DNA of 64,000 nt from NCBI GenBank assembly GCA_039707655.1, contig CM077668.1, forward strand, positions 68,837,086-68,901,085. The letters run 5' to 3'. The DNA is from Elymus sibiricus. Lineage: Eukaryota > Streptophyta > Magnoliopsida > Poales > Poaceae. This document shows positions 34,801-44,831 of this stretch, one piece after another. The position numbers and the translations under genes were made by a program. The notes under the pieces were generated by a model. That model worked only from the letters and a program-made list of their open reading frames with translations. It was not told where the DNA came from and ran no database searches. The stretch's first letter is position 1. Each line of letters opens with the position of its first letter.

Positions 34801-35795
34801 TACGCTAGCTAGGGGAGGCAAACGAACGCGGGGAGGAAGGAGGACGGGGCAGGATCACAGAGCGTCGTTTGGCGGCGTCGGAGGGCTCGGGGGAGGCCAG
34901 ACGGCGACGTATGGGCGGTGGCAATCTCCGGCGCCCGAGGTGGAAGATGCTGTCGATGGTGGCGATACGGTGCGTCCTCGGTTGCTTGGCTCGTCGAGGA
35001 CGTAGAAGACGTCGTGGCGGAGCTCTCGGACACGGAGAGAGGTCGAGGGGGAGGTGGTGCCTGCGATGGTGCCTAGCGGTGCGCTCGGGCGCGAGGTGGA
35101 GAGGAGGTCCAGAAGGAAGGAGGGCAACGAAAGAGAGAGGAAGAAGATCGAGGGGCTCCAGGGCATCTTCGTGGCGCGGTTGGAACGTCCGGGGCGTCGC
35201 GGTGGAAGCAGGACATGGCTCGGGCGTGGCACGCACGCTCTGGCCACGCGCCTCGTCCGACTGGCGGGAGCTGGACGACGACTGGCGTCGTCTGTTGGTG
35301 GGCTGGGCCGCCAACTGCGCCGGCCAGGTAAGCGCCAGGTAACTTCTTCTGTTTTTTATTTCTTTCTATTTTATTTTTTTACTGCTATCTGTTTTGGCTT
35401 AGCAAAACCTCTAAACCATTTTTTAAAATTCTGAAAATAATTATGTGGTTAGAACTAGAATATCCAGAACCACATAAAAAGTTCCAGAATTATTGGACAT
35501 ATATTTAATATATAACAAATATAAATCCAAGCAAATAATTATTGAGTTAATTCCAAATGCCCAAAATAAATATTTCTGAGCTTATAAAAATATTGGTTTG
35601 AATTTTAACTCTGGCCAATTTTTTCAGAGAAAAACAGGAACATTTTCTTGGACCTATTTGAAGCAACTTTTATCCTGAACATTTCCAAAATGATTTCTGA
35701 GGCTTTCAACTAACCTCAATTCAATTTAATTTGAATTTAAACATGATGCAACATGAAAGGCTAGCCTAGGTCATTACCAGACTAGGGATGTGACA
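31837..35795 (-). repeat. 5' LTR of element F, about 4 kb
   Basis: 3959 bp. The minus strand starts TGTCACATCCCTAGTCTGG at 35795 and ends GGGGTCCCGATA (expected CA) at 31837. It has a GC-rich core (34440-35340) with overlapping long frames on both strands, typical of base composition rather than genes, and AT-rich flanks. Words such as GGCTATTCGAATAGAT and GCAAGACTTACAT recur in the LARD LTR. Confidence 0.8.
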
Positions 35796-37771
35796 TGATA
35801 CAATTTGAATTTAAAATTATGGCATTGGTAAAAATAACATTAATTTTCAATTCAACGATTGAGTACTTTGTATATTTATGGAATTTCCTTATCATTCCAT
35901 GGCCAAAATAGACGGACGCAGCAACACGCGCCATCCATGTTCTACTACTATTACAATTGTGCACAAGTAGACAGAAACATTGAGCACTATTGTTGCATGT
36001 AATTTCAGTTTTCTTTAATTGAGTGAAAAGCTTCGAACAGAATCAACAAGTGATTCCAGGAATCAAGATGTCAAGATAATCAATGGCCAATAATGTTGTA
36101 AAAATATATCCTAAGGTAAACATTGATTCATCATACTAGATAATTTAAAATTTAACTCATGTTGTTTACATGTAAAGAAATTCTGGAGCAGTAATGTCCT
36201 TCACTTGCATATTCAGATTTATTGTGCCTCCTGTAGTTTGTTGTATATCTTTATAAGTTACCATGCCATCCGTACAAAATTAACTATTGATCCTTCGATA
36301 ATTTACTATATCTATGGCACATGGACACATTATTAGTTAATATACCTCTTATTTGATATGAGGGGCATTTCAAGGCTACCACATGGAGCAGAAGGAGGAC
36401 GGTAGGAGGCATGGTGGTCAGTTCACGCAAGGATGGAGGGGAAGGGAGTAGAAGAAATGTGCACTTTGTAAGATTATCACACGATTGTATTCAAGAAAAC
36501 ACCACATGGGATATTTAAAAAACAAGATACATAAAAGAACAAAGTACAAAGATTAAGTACTCGAGGGACTACAAGGTGCTTTAAGACTCGAATATCAAAT
36601 GGCACAAACCATTTTCAAATGTAGGATATATGGTTAGAAGCTCCAAATTTTTGGATAAGTTAATGTTTGTCTGTGCATGTTCAACAACAAGGTTATTCTA
36701 AAGGAGGAACCATCACACTTTTTTCCATCTAGCTTAAGAGAAAGGTATGTCCTTTTGGTCCTATTATTTACTGTATTATGTCCTTCCGCGTAAAATAGTT
36801 GGTGGCTTACAACATTCAAGGATTTTCATATGCATACTTCCACACCTTAAATTCGATCTTACTATTAATTTTCCCTACATTCTCTGGACCCTTATTGCAT
36901 AGCTAACATCACAATTCTTAATATTCAAGCCAAATTTAAAGTGCATGTTTGTTGCCCCGGCTGGATTTTTAGCTTGGTTCGGTCGGTTGCATGAATTTGG
37001 ACAAATAGAACTATATTTTCACCCAAAGATATTTGAATCTCTTGGCTCTAACCGAAGTCATGTTTTACCTCCTTGCAAATTTTCTGCATAACATGACATA
37101 ATAATACATAAACCTGCTCTAATCAAGACCATCCTCAATTTTGTGTAATTGCTTTTGTGGAAAGACTAACTGGTTTTCTAAATATAGATGCTAAATCAGT
37201 TTTTGCTTTGTTTTCTTCCTTTTCATGGTAATACGTGTCCCATTTAGATCATAAGTATCATAGTATAAGTCACGTACATACCGAACTAGCAAAATTAATA
37301 AGATAGCAGAATGCTAGCCTTTGCACAAAGAAGCACCAAGCAAGAAGTAAAATTACAAACAAGACTGAAGAATCCTCTGAGCTTGACACCGACATCTGTC
37401 ACCTACCTCTGGCACCACCACAGCAGCCACCAAAGGAAAAATGACAGATCACCTCCACACCCAAGCTCAACGCGGCTCCATCGCTAATATGCAGCTTTGC
37501 GGACCTCCAAGGTGGCTCGCCAAAGATGAAACTATTACCATTGAACGAATCAGTGTGAGGCAACACCCCAGACACGCCATCAAACTCTGGCACCCCCACA
37601 CAACTAAGACATCGGAGGAGAAAACCATATCTCCCATCCACGAACCACGAACCCAACACACGATCCACCATCTTCCAGATGCCGCCGATGCAGACCACAA
37701 TCTGCATCCACTCCTAGACTACCTCCCAAGCTCCACACCAGCGCTGGAGCAAACGCCGCCGTCACGCCATC
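35796..37771. other. Unassigned AT-rich stretch with a GC-rich end
   Basis: No gene, LTR end or terminal inverted repeat recognised. 35796-37310 is AT-rich and without long frames. 37320-37771 is GC-richer, and its minus strand resembles the 3' untranslated part of grass LINEs, but this is only an impression. The segment stops at the start of the repeat at 37772. Confidence 0.4.
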
Positions 37772-40688
37772 TGAAAGAGCATGGTGCCCCCATGTTTGGT
37801 TTTGCTAATTGATAACAATCCCTATGGACTAATGTTTGCCTTGAGTTATATTTGAATGGGTTGTCCATAGGCAATGCTTGAAGACCATATGTTGGCTTCA
37901 AGGTTAAAAGAAGGATATTATGTGTTGACCAAGGTGGTATTCAAGGATTTATCCAAAGATTGGTCTTGTGATAGTTGAGGCTATTGCAAGCATGTACTGA
38001 AGAAGAAATTTGTGTGCACATTCATGTTTACCTTCAAGACATCATCTTTATGAAGAGAGAAGATAAGATACAAGGTTGATCAAGTCTAAGTCAAAAGAGT
38101 GTTTCAAGTTGATCAACACACAAAGTGTATAAGATGTACCGAGAGGGATCAAGTGATCCCATGGTATGGTAAGCATTGTCCATTACGCTTTATGTACTAA
38201 CCCATGGTCTATGTGAGAGTTCTTTGTGGGGTTAGGTATGTTTCCATGGGGGTGCATCAAAAGGAAGATACCATATACCCACGGAGGATGACATCAAGTG
38301 GTGATCGTCATCAAGATTGGAGTGTGCAAGTTCAAGTGGAGCATCACAAAGAGATCGTGCTTGAAGCTTGCCATCCATTCTCGTGATAATAGACTTGTGA
38401 AGATGTACCTAAGAGAGGCTCACGATAGAGTATGGGGGAGCAATCTAGTAGTCTTCATCGAGCCAACGCAATCAAGAAAGGTGGTCCAACTTCAGGAAGT
38501 CAAGATCGTCATCATCTAGCTCAAGTGGACTATGCGCAAGGCAAAGGATTGACCTTGTTAGGTTTTCTGTTTACCGGTCTCATGGTGTTAGTTGGGAGAA
38601 TGGGTTATAGGATTGATTGTCGTACTATCAAGGGGGGCTCTTGAGTGAGTAGCTTAATCATATCGTTCGTAGAGAGATCAAACCATTGCATCCTTGGCAT
38701 CATCTTTCTTGGTTCTTGTTTGGCTTTTCTTTGTGTGAGTTTTTGTGCTTGTGGTCATCTTCATGACAAGCTCGAGTTCATCGAAAACGGATTTTGTATG
38801 CATCATCTATTGTGTTTTCGATGTTGGAGTTTTTGTCGGTTCTTCACTCATGGAGGTTTCACACCTCTATATCATTGGCATATCTCTCTTGGCATATCAT
38901 TGGCATACCTCGTGATTTGATAGTTCTTTTTGTTAGCTTTCTATCAAGTTTGAGTTCATTGAAATCAGAGTTCATTTGCAGAAGTTATGGCAGTTTTGGT
39001 CTTACTTGCATCCATCTGTTTTGCTTAGACAGTTTTACAACTTCCAGGCGGTACTTCGACAGACCAGTGGCACTCCTACTTCCGCTTGGAATCTAGTTTC
39101 TGTGAGTCTCTATTTTATAAGCGGTAGTAGAGCGGTAGTACTGCTCCAGTGGAACTACCGTTCTTGTACTTCTGTACTCGTTGGGTTGTGTTGATCGGGC
39201 TAAGCAGTAGTACCGGTCCCCGGAGGCGGTAGTACCGCTTGTGCATGACCAGAGCACTTAACGGTTGGATTTGAGCCCCCACTATTGTAGGAGATATGCC
39301 CTAGAGGCAATGATAAATGTTATTGATTATCTCCCTGTTCATAATTAGGTTTATGTTCCATGCTATAACTGCTATGGTTCTCGAGTCTACAATAACCACC
39401 AGGCTTGAAGGGAGACTCATATGCACGTGTGGAATAATAAACGGTAAAATGTATTCCTAGTCTGGCCTCTAAGACTAGCTCAAGTATTGCATGATGGTTC
39501 TGTTTTCCTGATCATGGGCATGACTATGCCGGCAATTTTGAGGACACAATGTTAGTAGAACACTTGTGTTGAATCGACCCGATTGATGTTATGCTATGAG
39601 ATTCATTCGTCATAAGTTAATGGTTAATAACACAGAGAAGTTAATGTTTGCATAATTCCTTAGACCATGAGGGTGTCGAGTTTCTTCATGCTTGCTTCAT
39701 GAACTTTGGGGTTTGTTAAACGTCATCCGTAAATGGGTGGCTATTACGGCAGCTTACGGGTTCATGGAAAAGTATGTCAAGTAACTTGATAGCTCAAGAT
39801 TGGGATTTGCTCCTCCGACGATGGAGAGATATTCTCGGGCCCTCTCGGTGTTACGGTATCCATCATCGTCTGGCCAGACACATTGTGATTAGATCACTGG
39901 GATGCCGGAACACGAAAACAAGTAAAGAGAACAAAACCAGTTACGAGGTAACTTGCATAGTGGACAAGTTGTTGATCCACAAGGATGCATAAATCTCACC
40001 TCGGGTTTTTGTAATATATCGTGAAGCAACAGGAATAGCACACGACAACTGGAGGTTCACTCGAATATTCATTCGTGTGGGTATAGGGGTCAATATGGGT
40101 GTCCACGGCTCCGATGTTGATCATTGATCGGAAAGAGTTCCGGGTCATGTCTATACTTCACCGAACCTATAGGGTCACACGCTTAAGGGTCATCTATCTG
40201 CTGAATACTAGACAGGGAGTCTGAGAGAAAATTACCGAAAAAGTTTCGGACACCGGAAAAGTTTCGAACAGCGGAAAAGTTCCGCAGAGAGGTCACCGGA
40301 TGAGTTCCGGTGAAACTGAAAAGTTGTTTCAGGGGATACCATAAAGTCAAATTGGTTCCGGCACATGCCTGATAATTCTTGGAGGGTGCCAGAATCGTTC
40401 TGGAAACTTTCTGGAATTTTCCGGGATAAAAACCGGAAATGTTCCGGAGCTGCCGGAACAGCTTCAGATGCTTTTCGCAGATGAAAATCACTAAACCGGA
40501 ATTGTTCCGGATCGCATTGAAAATTATTTTAGTGGGTACTGGAAATGTTCTAAGCCCACATAAATATTTTCAGTTCGAACGGACGCTGAAAAATGTCGTC
40601 ATGAATAGTGAAAGTGCTTTTTGGGATATTTTTTGGAAAAGGTTTCTAGAAGGCTTGGGTGCCAAGAAACCCTACCCCTTGGATTTCC

Positions 40689-40696
40689 TATAAATA
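40689..40696 (+). promoter_or_regulatory. TATA box of the copia solo LTR
   Basis: TTTCCTATAAATAGAGG, followed by CACTCATTCC about 33 bases on, a plausible start site. The minisatellite lies 290 bases downstream, so it would be transcribed. Confidence 0.6.
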
Positions 40697-40980
40697 GAGG
40701 TGGAGGGGCTGCCTCCACACTCATTCCTTCTCACATACAAGTGCCATGACATTTCTGGCTTCTCTCTCCCTCCCAGCGAAATAGTTTCGTAGAGCCGAAA
40801 GGTTGTCTGGGTTCCGGTGGGAACTAGTTCTGGACGGCGAAGCCCTGCCGGATAGATGACACCGTATGTGTGCAACTCTGTAGAGAGATCGTAGTTTCGG
40901 TCTTAGTTCGAGAGTGCCTCCCGAAGGGCTGTCCGAGTGATCGTCCGAGTTTTGGGGGTCCTCCCGAAGGGCTATCCGTG

Positions 40981-41283
40981 TGACCCGCCCGAAGGGCTGT
41001 CCGTGAGGCCTTCCGGAGGGCTGTCCGAGGATCCGTCCGGTGGGACTATCCGAAGGACTGTCCAGAGGCCTCCCGGAGGGCTGTCCGAGGATCCGTCCGG
41101 TGGGACTATCCGAGGGACTGTCCAGAGGCCTCCCGAAGGGCTGTCCGAGGATCCGTCCGGTGGGACTATCCGAGGGACTGTCCAGAGGCCTCCCGAAGGG
41201 CTGTCCGAGGATCCGTCCGGTGGGACTATCCGAGGGACTGTCCCGAGGCCTCCCGAAGGGCTGCCCGGAGATCCGTCCGGTGA
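40981..41283 (+). repeat. 60-bp minisatellite, about five units
   Basis: Exactly 60-bp spacing; the three central units are almost identical and the first and last diverged. Each unit contains CCGAAGGGCTGTCCGAGGAT and TATCCGAGGGACTGTCC, itself a partial internal repeat. Because 60 is a multiple of 3, repetitive frames stay open on both strands; these are not taken as genes. Confidence 0.92.
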
Positions 41284-42519
41284 GCTGACGTGGGAGTACA
41301 TCCTCGCGGTTGGGAGGTTGTAAAATCCTAGCTGCGGGGATCTGCACCGCCGATCGTCATCGACTCTACTTCCGCTGCGCTTCGAGTCGGTAACGAAAAA
41401 GATCAAACCTAGTATGCAGTCTCCATAGTGATCCTGGGCTGGTACGTAGGTCGGAAAATTTTTGTTTTCTGCTGCGTTCCCCAACAACTATAATAGGGGG
41501 TCTTCTTCCCCATTGCCTCTAATGACTTTGGGCAAGCTTTCTCCTCCATTGTTGACCACCAAAAGCTTTGCCTTCTCTATTCCTCCCATGATTCTTGCTA
41601 GTTTTTGAGGGAAAAGCAAGAGGAGAGCTAGATCCACATTCCATCAATCCATCTCTCCTCTAAGTGAGGGGACCCCCCCCCCTTGTATCTAGATCTTGGA
41701 GTTCTTTGTGTTCTCTTCTTTGTCCTTCCTCTCGTATTCCTCCATAGCTTTTGTTGTTGTGGTAGGATTTGAGAGAGAAGGACTTGGGCACTCTGTGTGC
41801 CTTTGCCATTGCATTTGGTGCATCGGTTTGAGTTCTCCATAGTGATACGTGGAAGTGAATGTTGAGAAGCTTATTACTCTTGAGTGTTTGGGCACCCTAG
41901 AGCTTGTGCCTCTTGGGTGCTGGGGCGCCCTAGACGGCTGGTGGTATCGAGGAGCTGAATCATTGTGGTGTAAAGCTCTGCGCAAGCGTCGGGGTCTCCA
42001 ATTTGGTTGTGGAGATTGCCCCTAGCAAGCTGTACGGGGTCAGTGACTGCTCCCAAGGGTTGACAATTGTACGGGTTCGGTGACCGCCCTTAAGGGTCCC
42101 TTAGTGGAATCCCGACATGTTGCATTGTGCGAGTTCGTGAGGAGATTACGGTGGCCCTAGTGGCATTTTGGGGAGCATTATGCCTACACATCGCTCCAAA
42201 TGGAGATTAGCATCCGCAAATGTGTGAACTTCGGGATACACCGTCGTCTCCGCGTGCCTAGGTTATCTCTTACCCGAGCCGTTTACTTATGCACTTTACT
42301 TTGTGATAGTCATAGTGTTTCATGTAATATATCTTACCATCACTTAGTTGTTTATCTTACTTAGCGTAAGTTGTTGGTGCACTTAGGTGAGCCTAGTTGA
42401 TTCAGGTTTTGTGCTTGACAAATTAAACGCTAGTTTTATTTCGCATTTTTTCAAGCCTACACCCATATTATTTTGAAGCGCCTATTCACCCCCCTATAGG
42501 CGACATCCACGATCTTTCA

Positions 42520-42699
42520 GTTACATTTCCCCCTTAAATGGCTCAAAACTACACTATTTTTGGGGTAACCTTTCCCACGGGATAGTATAATTATTTGCCA
42601 ACGAAAGGAGTAAATGTGGTGTTTATTATTCAGAGACCAAAATGTTAAGCCCCATTTTTTCTTGATATACCCGTCGCCATCATTTGATTTGTTGTATGC
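42520..42699. other. Short unassigned spacer
   Basis: 180 bases between the LTR-like repeat and the Harbinger element; nothing recognised. Confidence 0.5.
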
Positions 42700-42702
42700 T
42701 TA

Positions 42703-43965
42703 GAGCATCTTCAAAAGAAGATACAAATTTGAAGATGTAAAACAGGAGATGTAAAAATTTACATCTCCAAAAATTGCTTTTTGCATCTCAAAAAGGTCAA
42801 CTCCAAAAAATGATGCAAAACGGAAATGTAAAAGAGCAACTCCAATAGAAGATGCAAACAAGAGATGCAAAATCGGCCGCCGGCAGCGCGGCCGCTGTTC
42901 AGCCGCACAAATTGAAATAGAACATCGAAAAATCAACTTAAAAATCTCAAATGTTCACAATATCAAATTATTACATAATTCATCAAATCCACAAGATCAA
43001 ATGCAGCACACATACAACTTAGTTTTGCACAATACAACAAACAAATAAATGAAACTAGGTGGCTCTTTCACCATGATATTTTGAATACTCCTCCAACAAA
43101 TCCTTCTGAAGTTGACCGTGCTTCGGCTTCTTCCCCTTGTGCATCGCCACTAGCATAGCAATGTCCTCTTCTTTGTTCAAATCAAATTCCTCATCCGACG
43201 AGGAATCGTCCATGAAAGAGGAGTCACACAAGCTCATCTACAATGCGGAAAATCACCGTCAAACTAACTCTCCAACCCCAATAAAAAAACGTCAAGTTTC
43301 ATCGCTTTTTTACCTTGGGGAATTTCGTCGAACACCTTGCTTGCGGGGTGAAAAATCAGTCGGCTGCGGGTTGGGCAGCCGTTCGACGGCGGCGGGTGCG
43401 GGCGGCGGCAACTGCTCGGCAAAGAAGAAGGCGAGAGCTCGGCACTGCGGGCGGCCGGCTTCGCGCGGTCGGAAGAACGGCCGAGGCTCGCGGCCGTCGG
43501 GCGGGCGGCGTGGCGCGCCTCCCCTAACACCGGCAGGGGTTCTAGGCTAGGAAGAAGCCTAGCCCATCCTAGACCTCGACGAGGAAGGCATTTAGGCCAG
43601 CCGGACCGCCGGAGATGCTTTGATTCGACGGCTGCGGGCCAGCGAGGTAGGCGGCGGGGGACGGGAGGCGAAGTCGACACGGGCCCAGCGGCCGTCGGGC
43701 GGGTGGCGGCTGCGGCGATTTTGTGCGAATTTGGCCGGCGGCGGAGTTGGGTGGGCGGTCGCGCGGAATGGAACGGAAGGCGGTTGGCGCGCGGCTGCTC
43801 TTTTTACATCTCCAGCTGGTGGAGATGAAAATTTGCATCGCGAGGTGTTGTATTTTACATCTCTGGGAGGTGGAGATGTATTATTATTTTTTTGCATCTA
43901 CATCATCTCCTCGGAGATGCAAAAGGTAGTTATTTTTGCATATACATCTTCTATTGGAGATGCTC
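42703..43965 (-). mobile_element. PIF/Harbinger-type DNA transposon, deleted, TSD TTA
   Basis: 1263 bp. Terminal inverted repeats GAGCATCTTCAAAAGAAGAT (left) and, from the right end, GAGCATCTCCAATAGAAGAT are flanked by TTA at 42700-42702 and 43966-43968, the Harbinger target. The subterminal parts carry many AGATGTAAAA/TTTTACATCT words. The middle (43330-43790) is very GC-rich and keeps no intact transposase. The minus strand has a transposase-like first exon. Confidence 0.82.
43055..43237 (-). pseudogene. N-terminal remnant of a Harbinger transposase-like protein
   Basis: 60 residues starting MSLCDSSFMDDSSSDEEFD, an acidic serine-rich start followed by DIAMLVAMHKGKKPKHG. This is the N-terminal pattern of grass PIF/Harbinger DDE proteins, where KxxKHGGSVxGR and the DDE domain would follow. 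Here it changes to an unrelated QLQKDLLEEYSKYHGERAT tail and stops. No catalytic part is present, so the element would depend on an outside transposase. Confidence 0.55.
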
Positions 43966-43968
43966 TTA

Positions 43969-44232
43969 GAGTTGTAATTCGTGCACGCTTACTAGTATAT
44001 ACAAATATAAATACTAGGTATGTGCTCACGGTGAGCAAAAATTTGTTAGCACAATATGATGATACAAATCTTGATGCAAAATAAATAGAGAAATAAAATT
44101 ATGTTTTGAATATACAAAACATATTTTTTATCATTTATTAAACTGGCAAAATAGTATAAGTACATAGATAAGCGGCGTTTGCCCGACTTTAGCGAAATGA
44201 AGCCCTTAAGATTTATTTATAAGAAATAATTT
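43969..44232. other. AT-rich spacer
   Basis: 264 bases without features, between the Harbinger element and the LINE-like module. Confidence 0.5.
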
Positions 44233-44831
44233 ACCGAAAAAGGGTTTCCCCCGCTTTTATATTATAAAGCAACCAACACTGATCCATAACAACTACTGGG
44301 GCGAGAAGCACATCAAGCCTAAAAGAGAAAGAAAGAAGGAAACACAAATGCCAACAAAGGCAGCTCGACAAACCACGGATGACCCGCCACCACTGCGCCC
44401 TCTGGATTCGTCCCACCACAGACCAAGGCTTCGAACCGCCGCGTACCAAGCAACACCTCCAAGAAGGGATGCAACGCCGACGACGCTGCTGCTCGGACGT
44501 GTCCTAGGGTTTCCCCAGCACCCGGAGGGGAGTGGGGGATGGACACCACCGACACCCTTCAGGAAGGAATGGCGACACCCGCAGGCGGCACCGCGCCGGT
44601 GCCGGATGAACCGACAAGGATTTCTCCCGCACCCCAAACTCCACTTCCCAACCGATGCGGAACCAACCAGCCAACTTGCCGCCCATCAGCATGGGCCATC
44701 GCGGTCTTGATGCCACCCACACCACCTCACTGAGATTACCACCACGAGGCCAAGAGGACGGAGAGAGGAGCGCCAGGAATCGGGAGCGGCAGCACCGGAG
44801 CCGCGCGGGAGGGAACCACCTCCACCGCCGT

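Larger units (their letters stand above)
30432..35795 (-). mobile_element. Element F: long-LTR gypsy element, 5' part
   Basis: On the minus strand: 5' LTR (31837-35795), initiator-Met primer site (31821-31832), leader of about 0.5 kb and the first 300 codons of gag, cut at 30432 by element E. The rest of F must lie beyond E's missing 5' end. It is the outermost element of the nest. Leader and LTR share stretches with the LARD at 44832-55274, so F may represent its autonomous relatives. Confidence 0.8.
39286..41486 (+). mobile_element. Copia (BARE/Angela-like) solo LTR, TSD ACTAT
   Basis: 2201 bp. It begins TGTAGGAGATATGCCCTAGAG, a mutated form of the BARE/Angela LTR start, and ends GCTGCGTTCCCCAACA. 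The direct repeat ACTAT is at 39281-39285 and 41487-41491. TATAAATA at 40689-40696 is the likely promoter. It holds a 60-bp minisatellite. No internal region remains. Confidence 0.88.
37772..42519 (+). mobile_element. LTR-like repeat starting TGAAAG and ending CTTTCA, split by a copia solo LTR
   Basis: It begins TGAAAGAGCATGGTGCCCCC and ends CACGATCTTTCA. Without the inserted copia LTR it is about 2.5 kb. The right part (41487-42519) has text seen in many wheat repeats (GTGACCGCCCTTAAGGGTCC; CACCCCCCTATAGGCGACAT). It contains GCGGTA/TACCGC hairpin words at 39120-39240. No 5-bp duplication is visible (CCATC against GTTAC). A solo LTR of an unclassified element is most likely. Confidence 0.6.

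Noticed and set aside
34440..35340. Overlapping frames of 120-170 codons on both strands
   Set aside because: GC-rich core of the F LTR; no domain, frames overlap on all sides.
40721..41347. Long repetitive frames on both strands (Pro/Ser/Gly-rich proteins)
   Set aside because: They follow the 60-bp minisatellite, whose period keeps all frames open; no start context or family similarity.
44233..44831. Plus-strand 120-codon frame (44348-44710) as a gene
   Set aside because: Continuous with GC-rich repeat sequence that resumes beyond the LARD; low-complexity composition and no domain.
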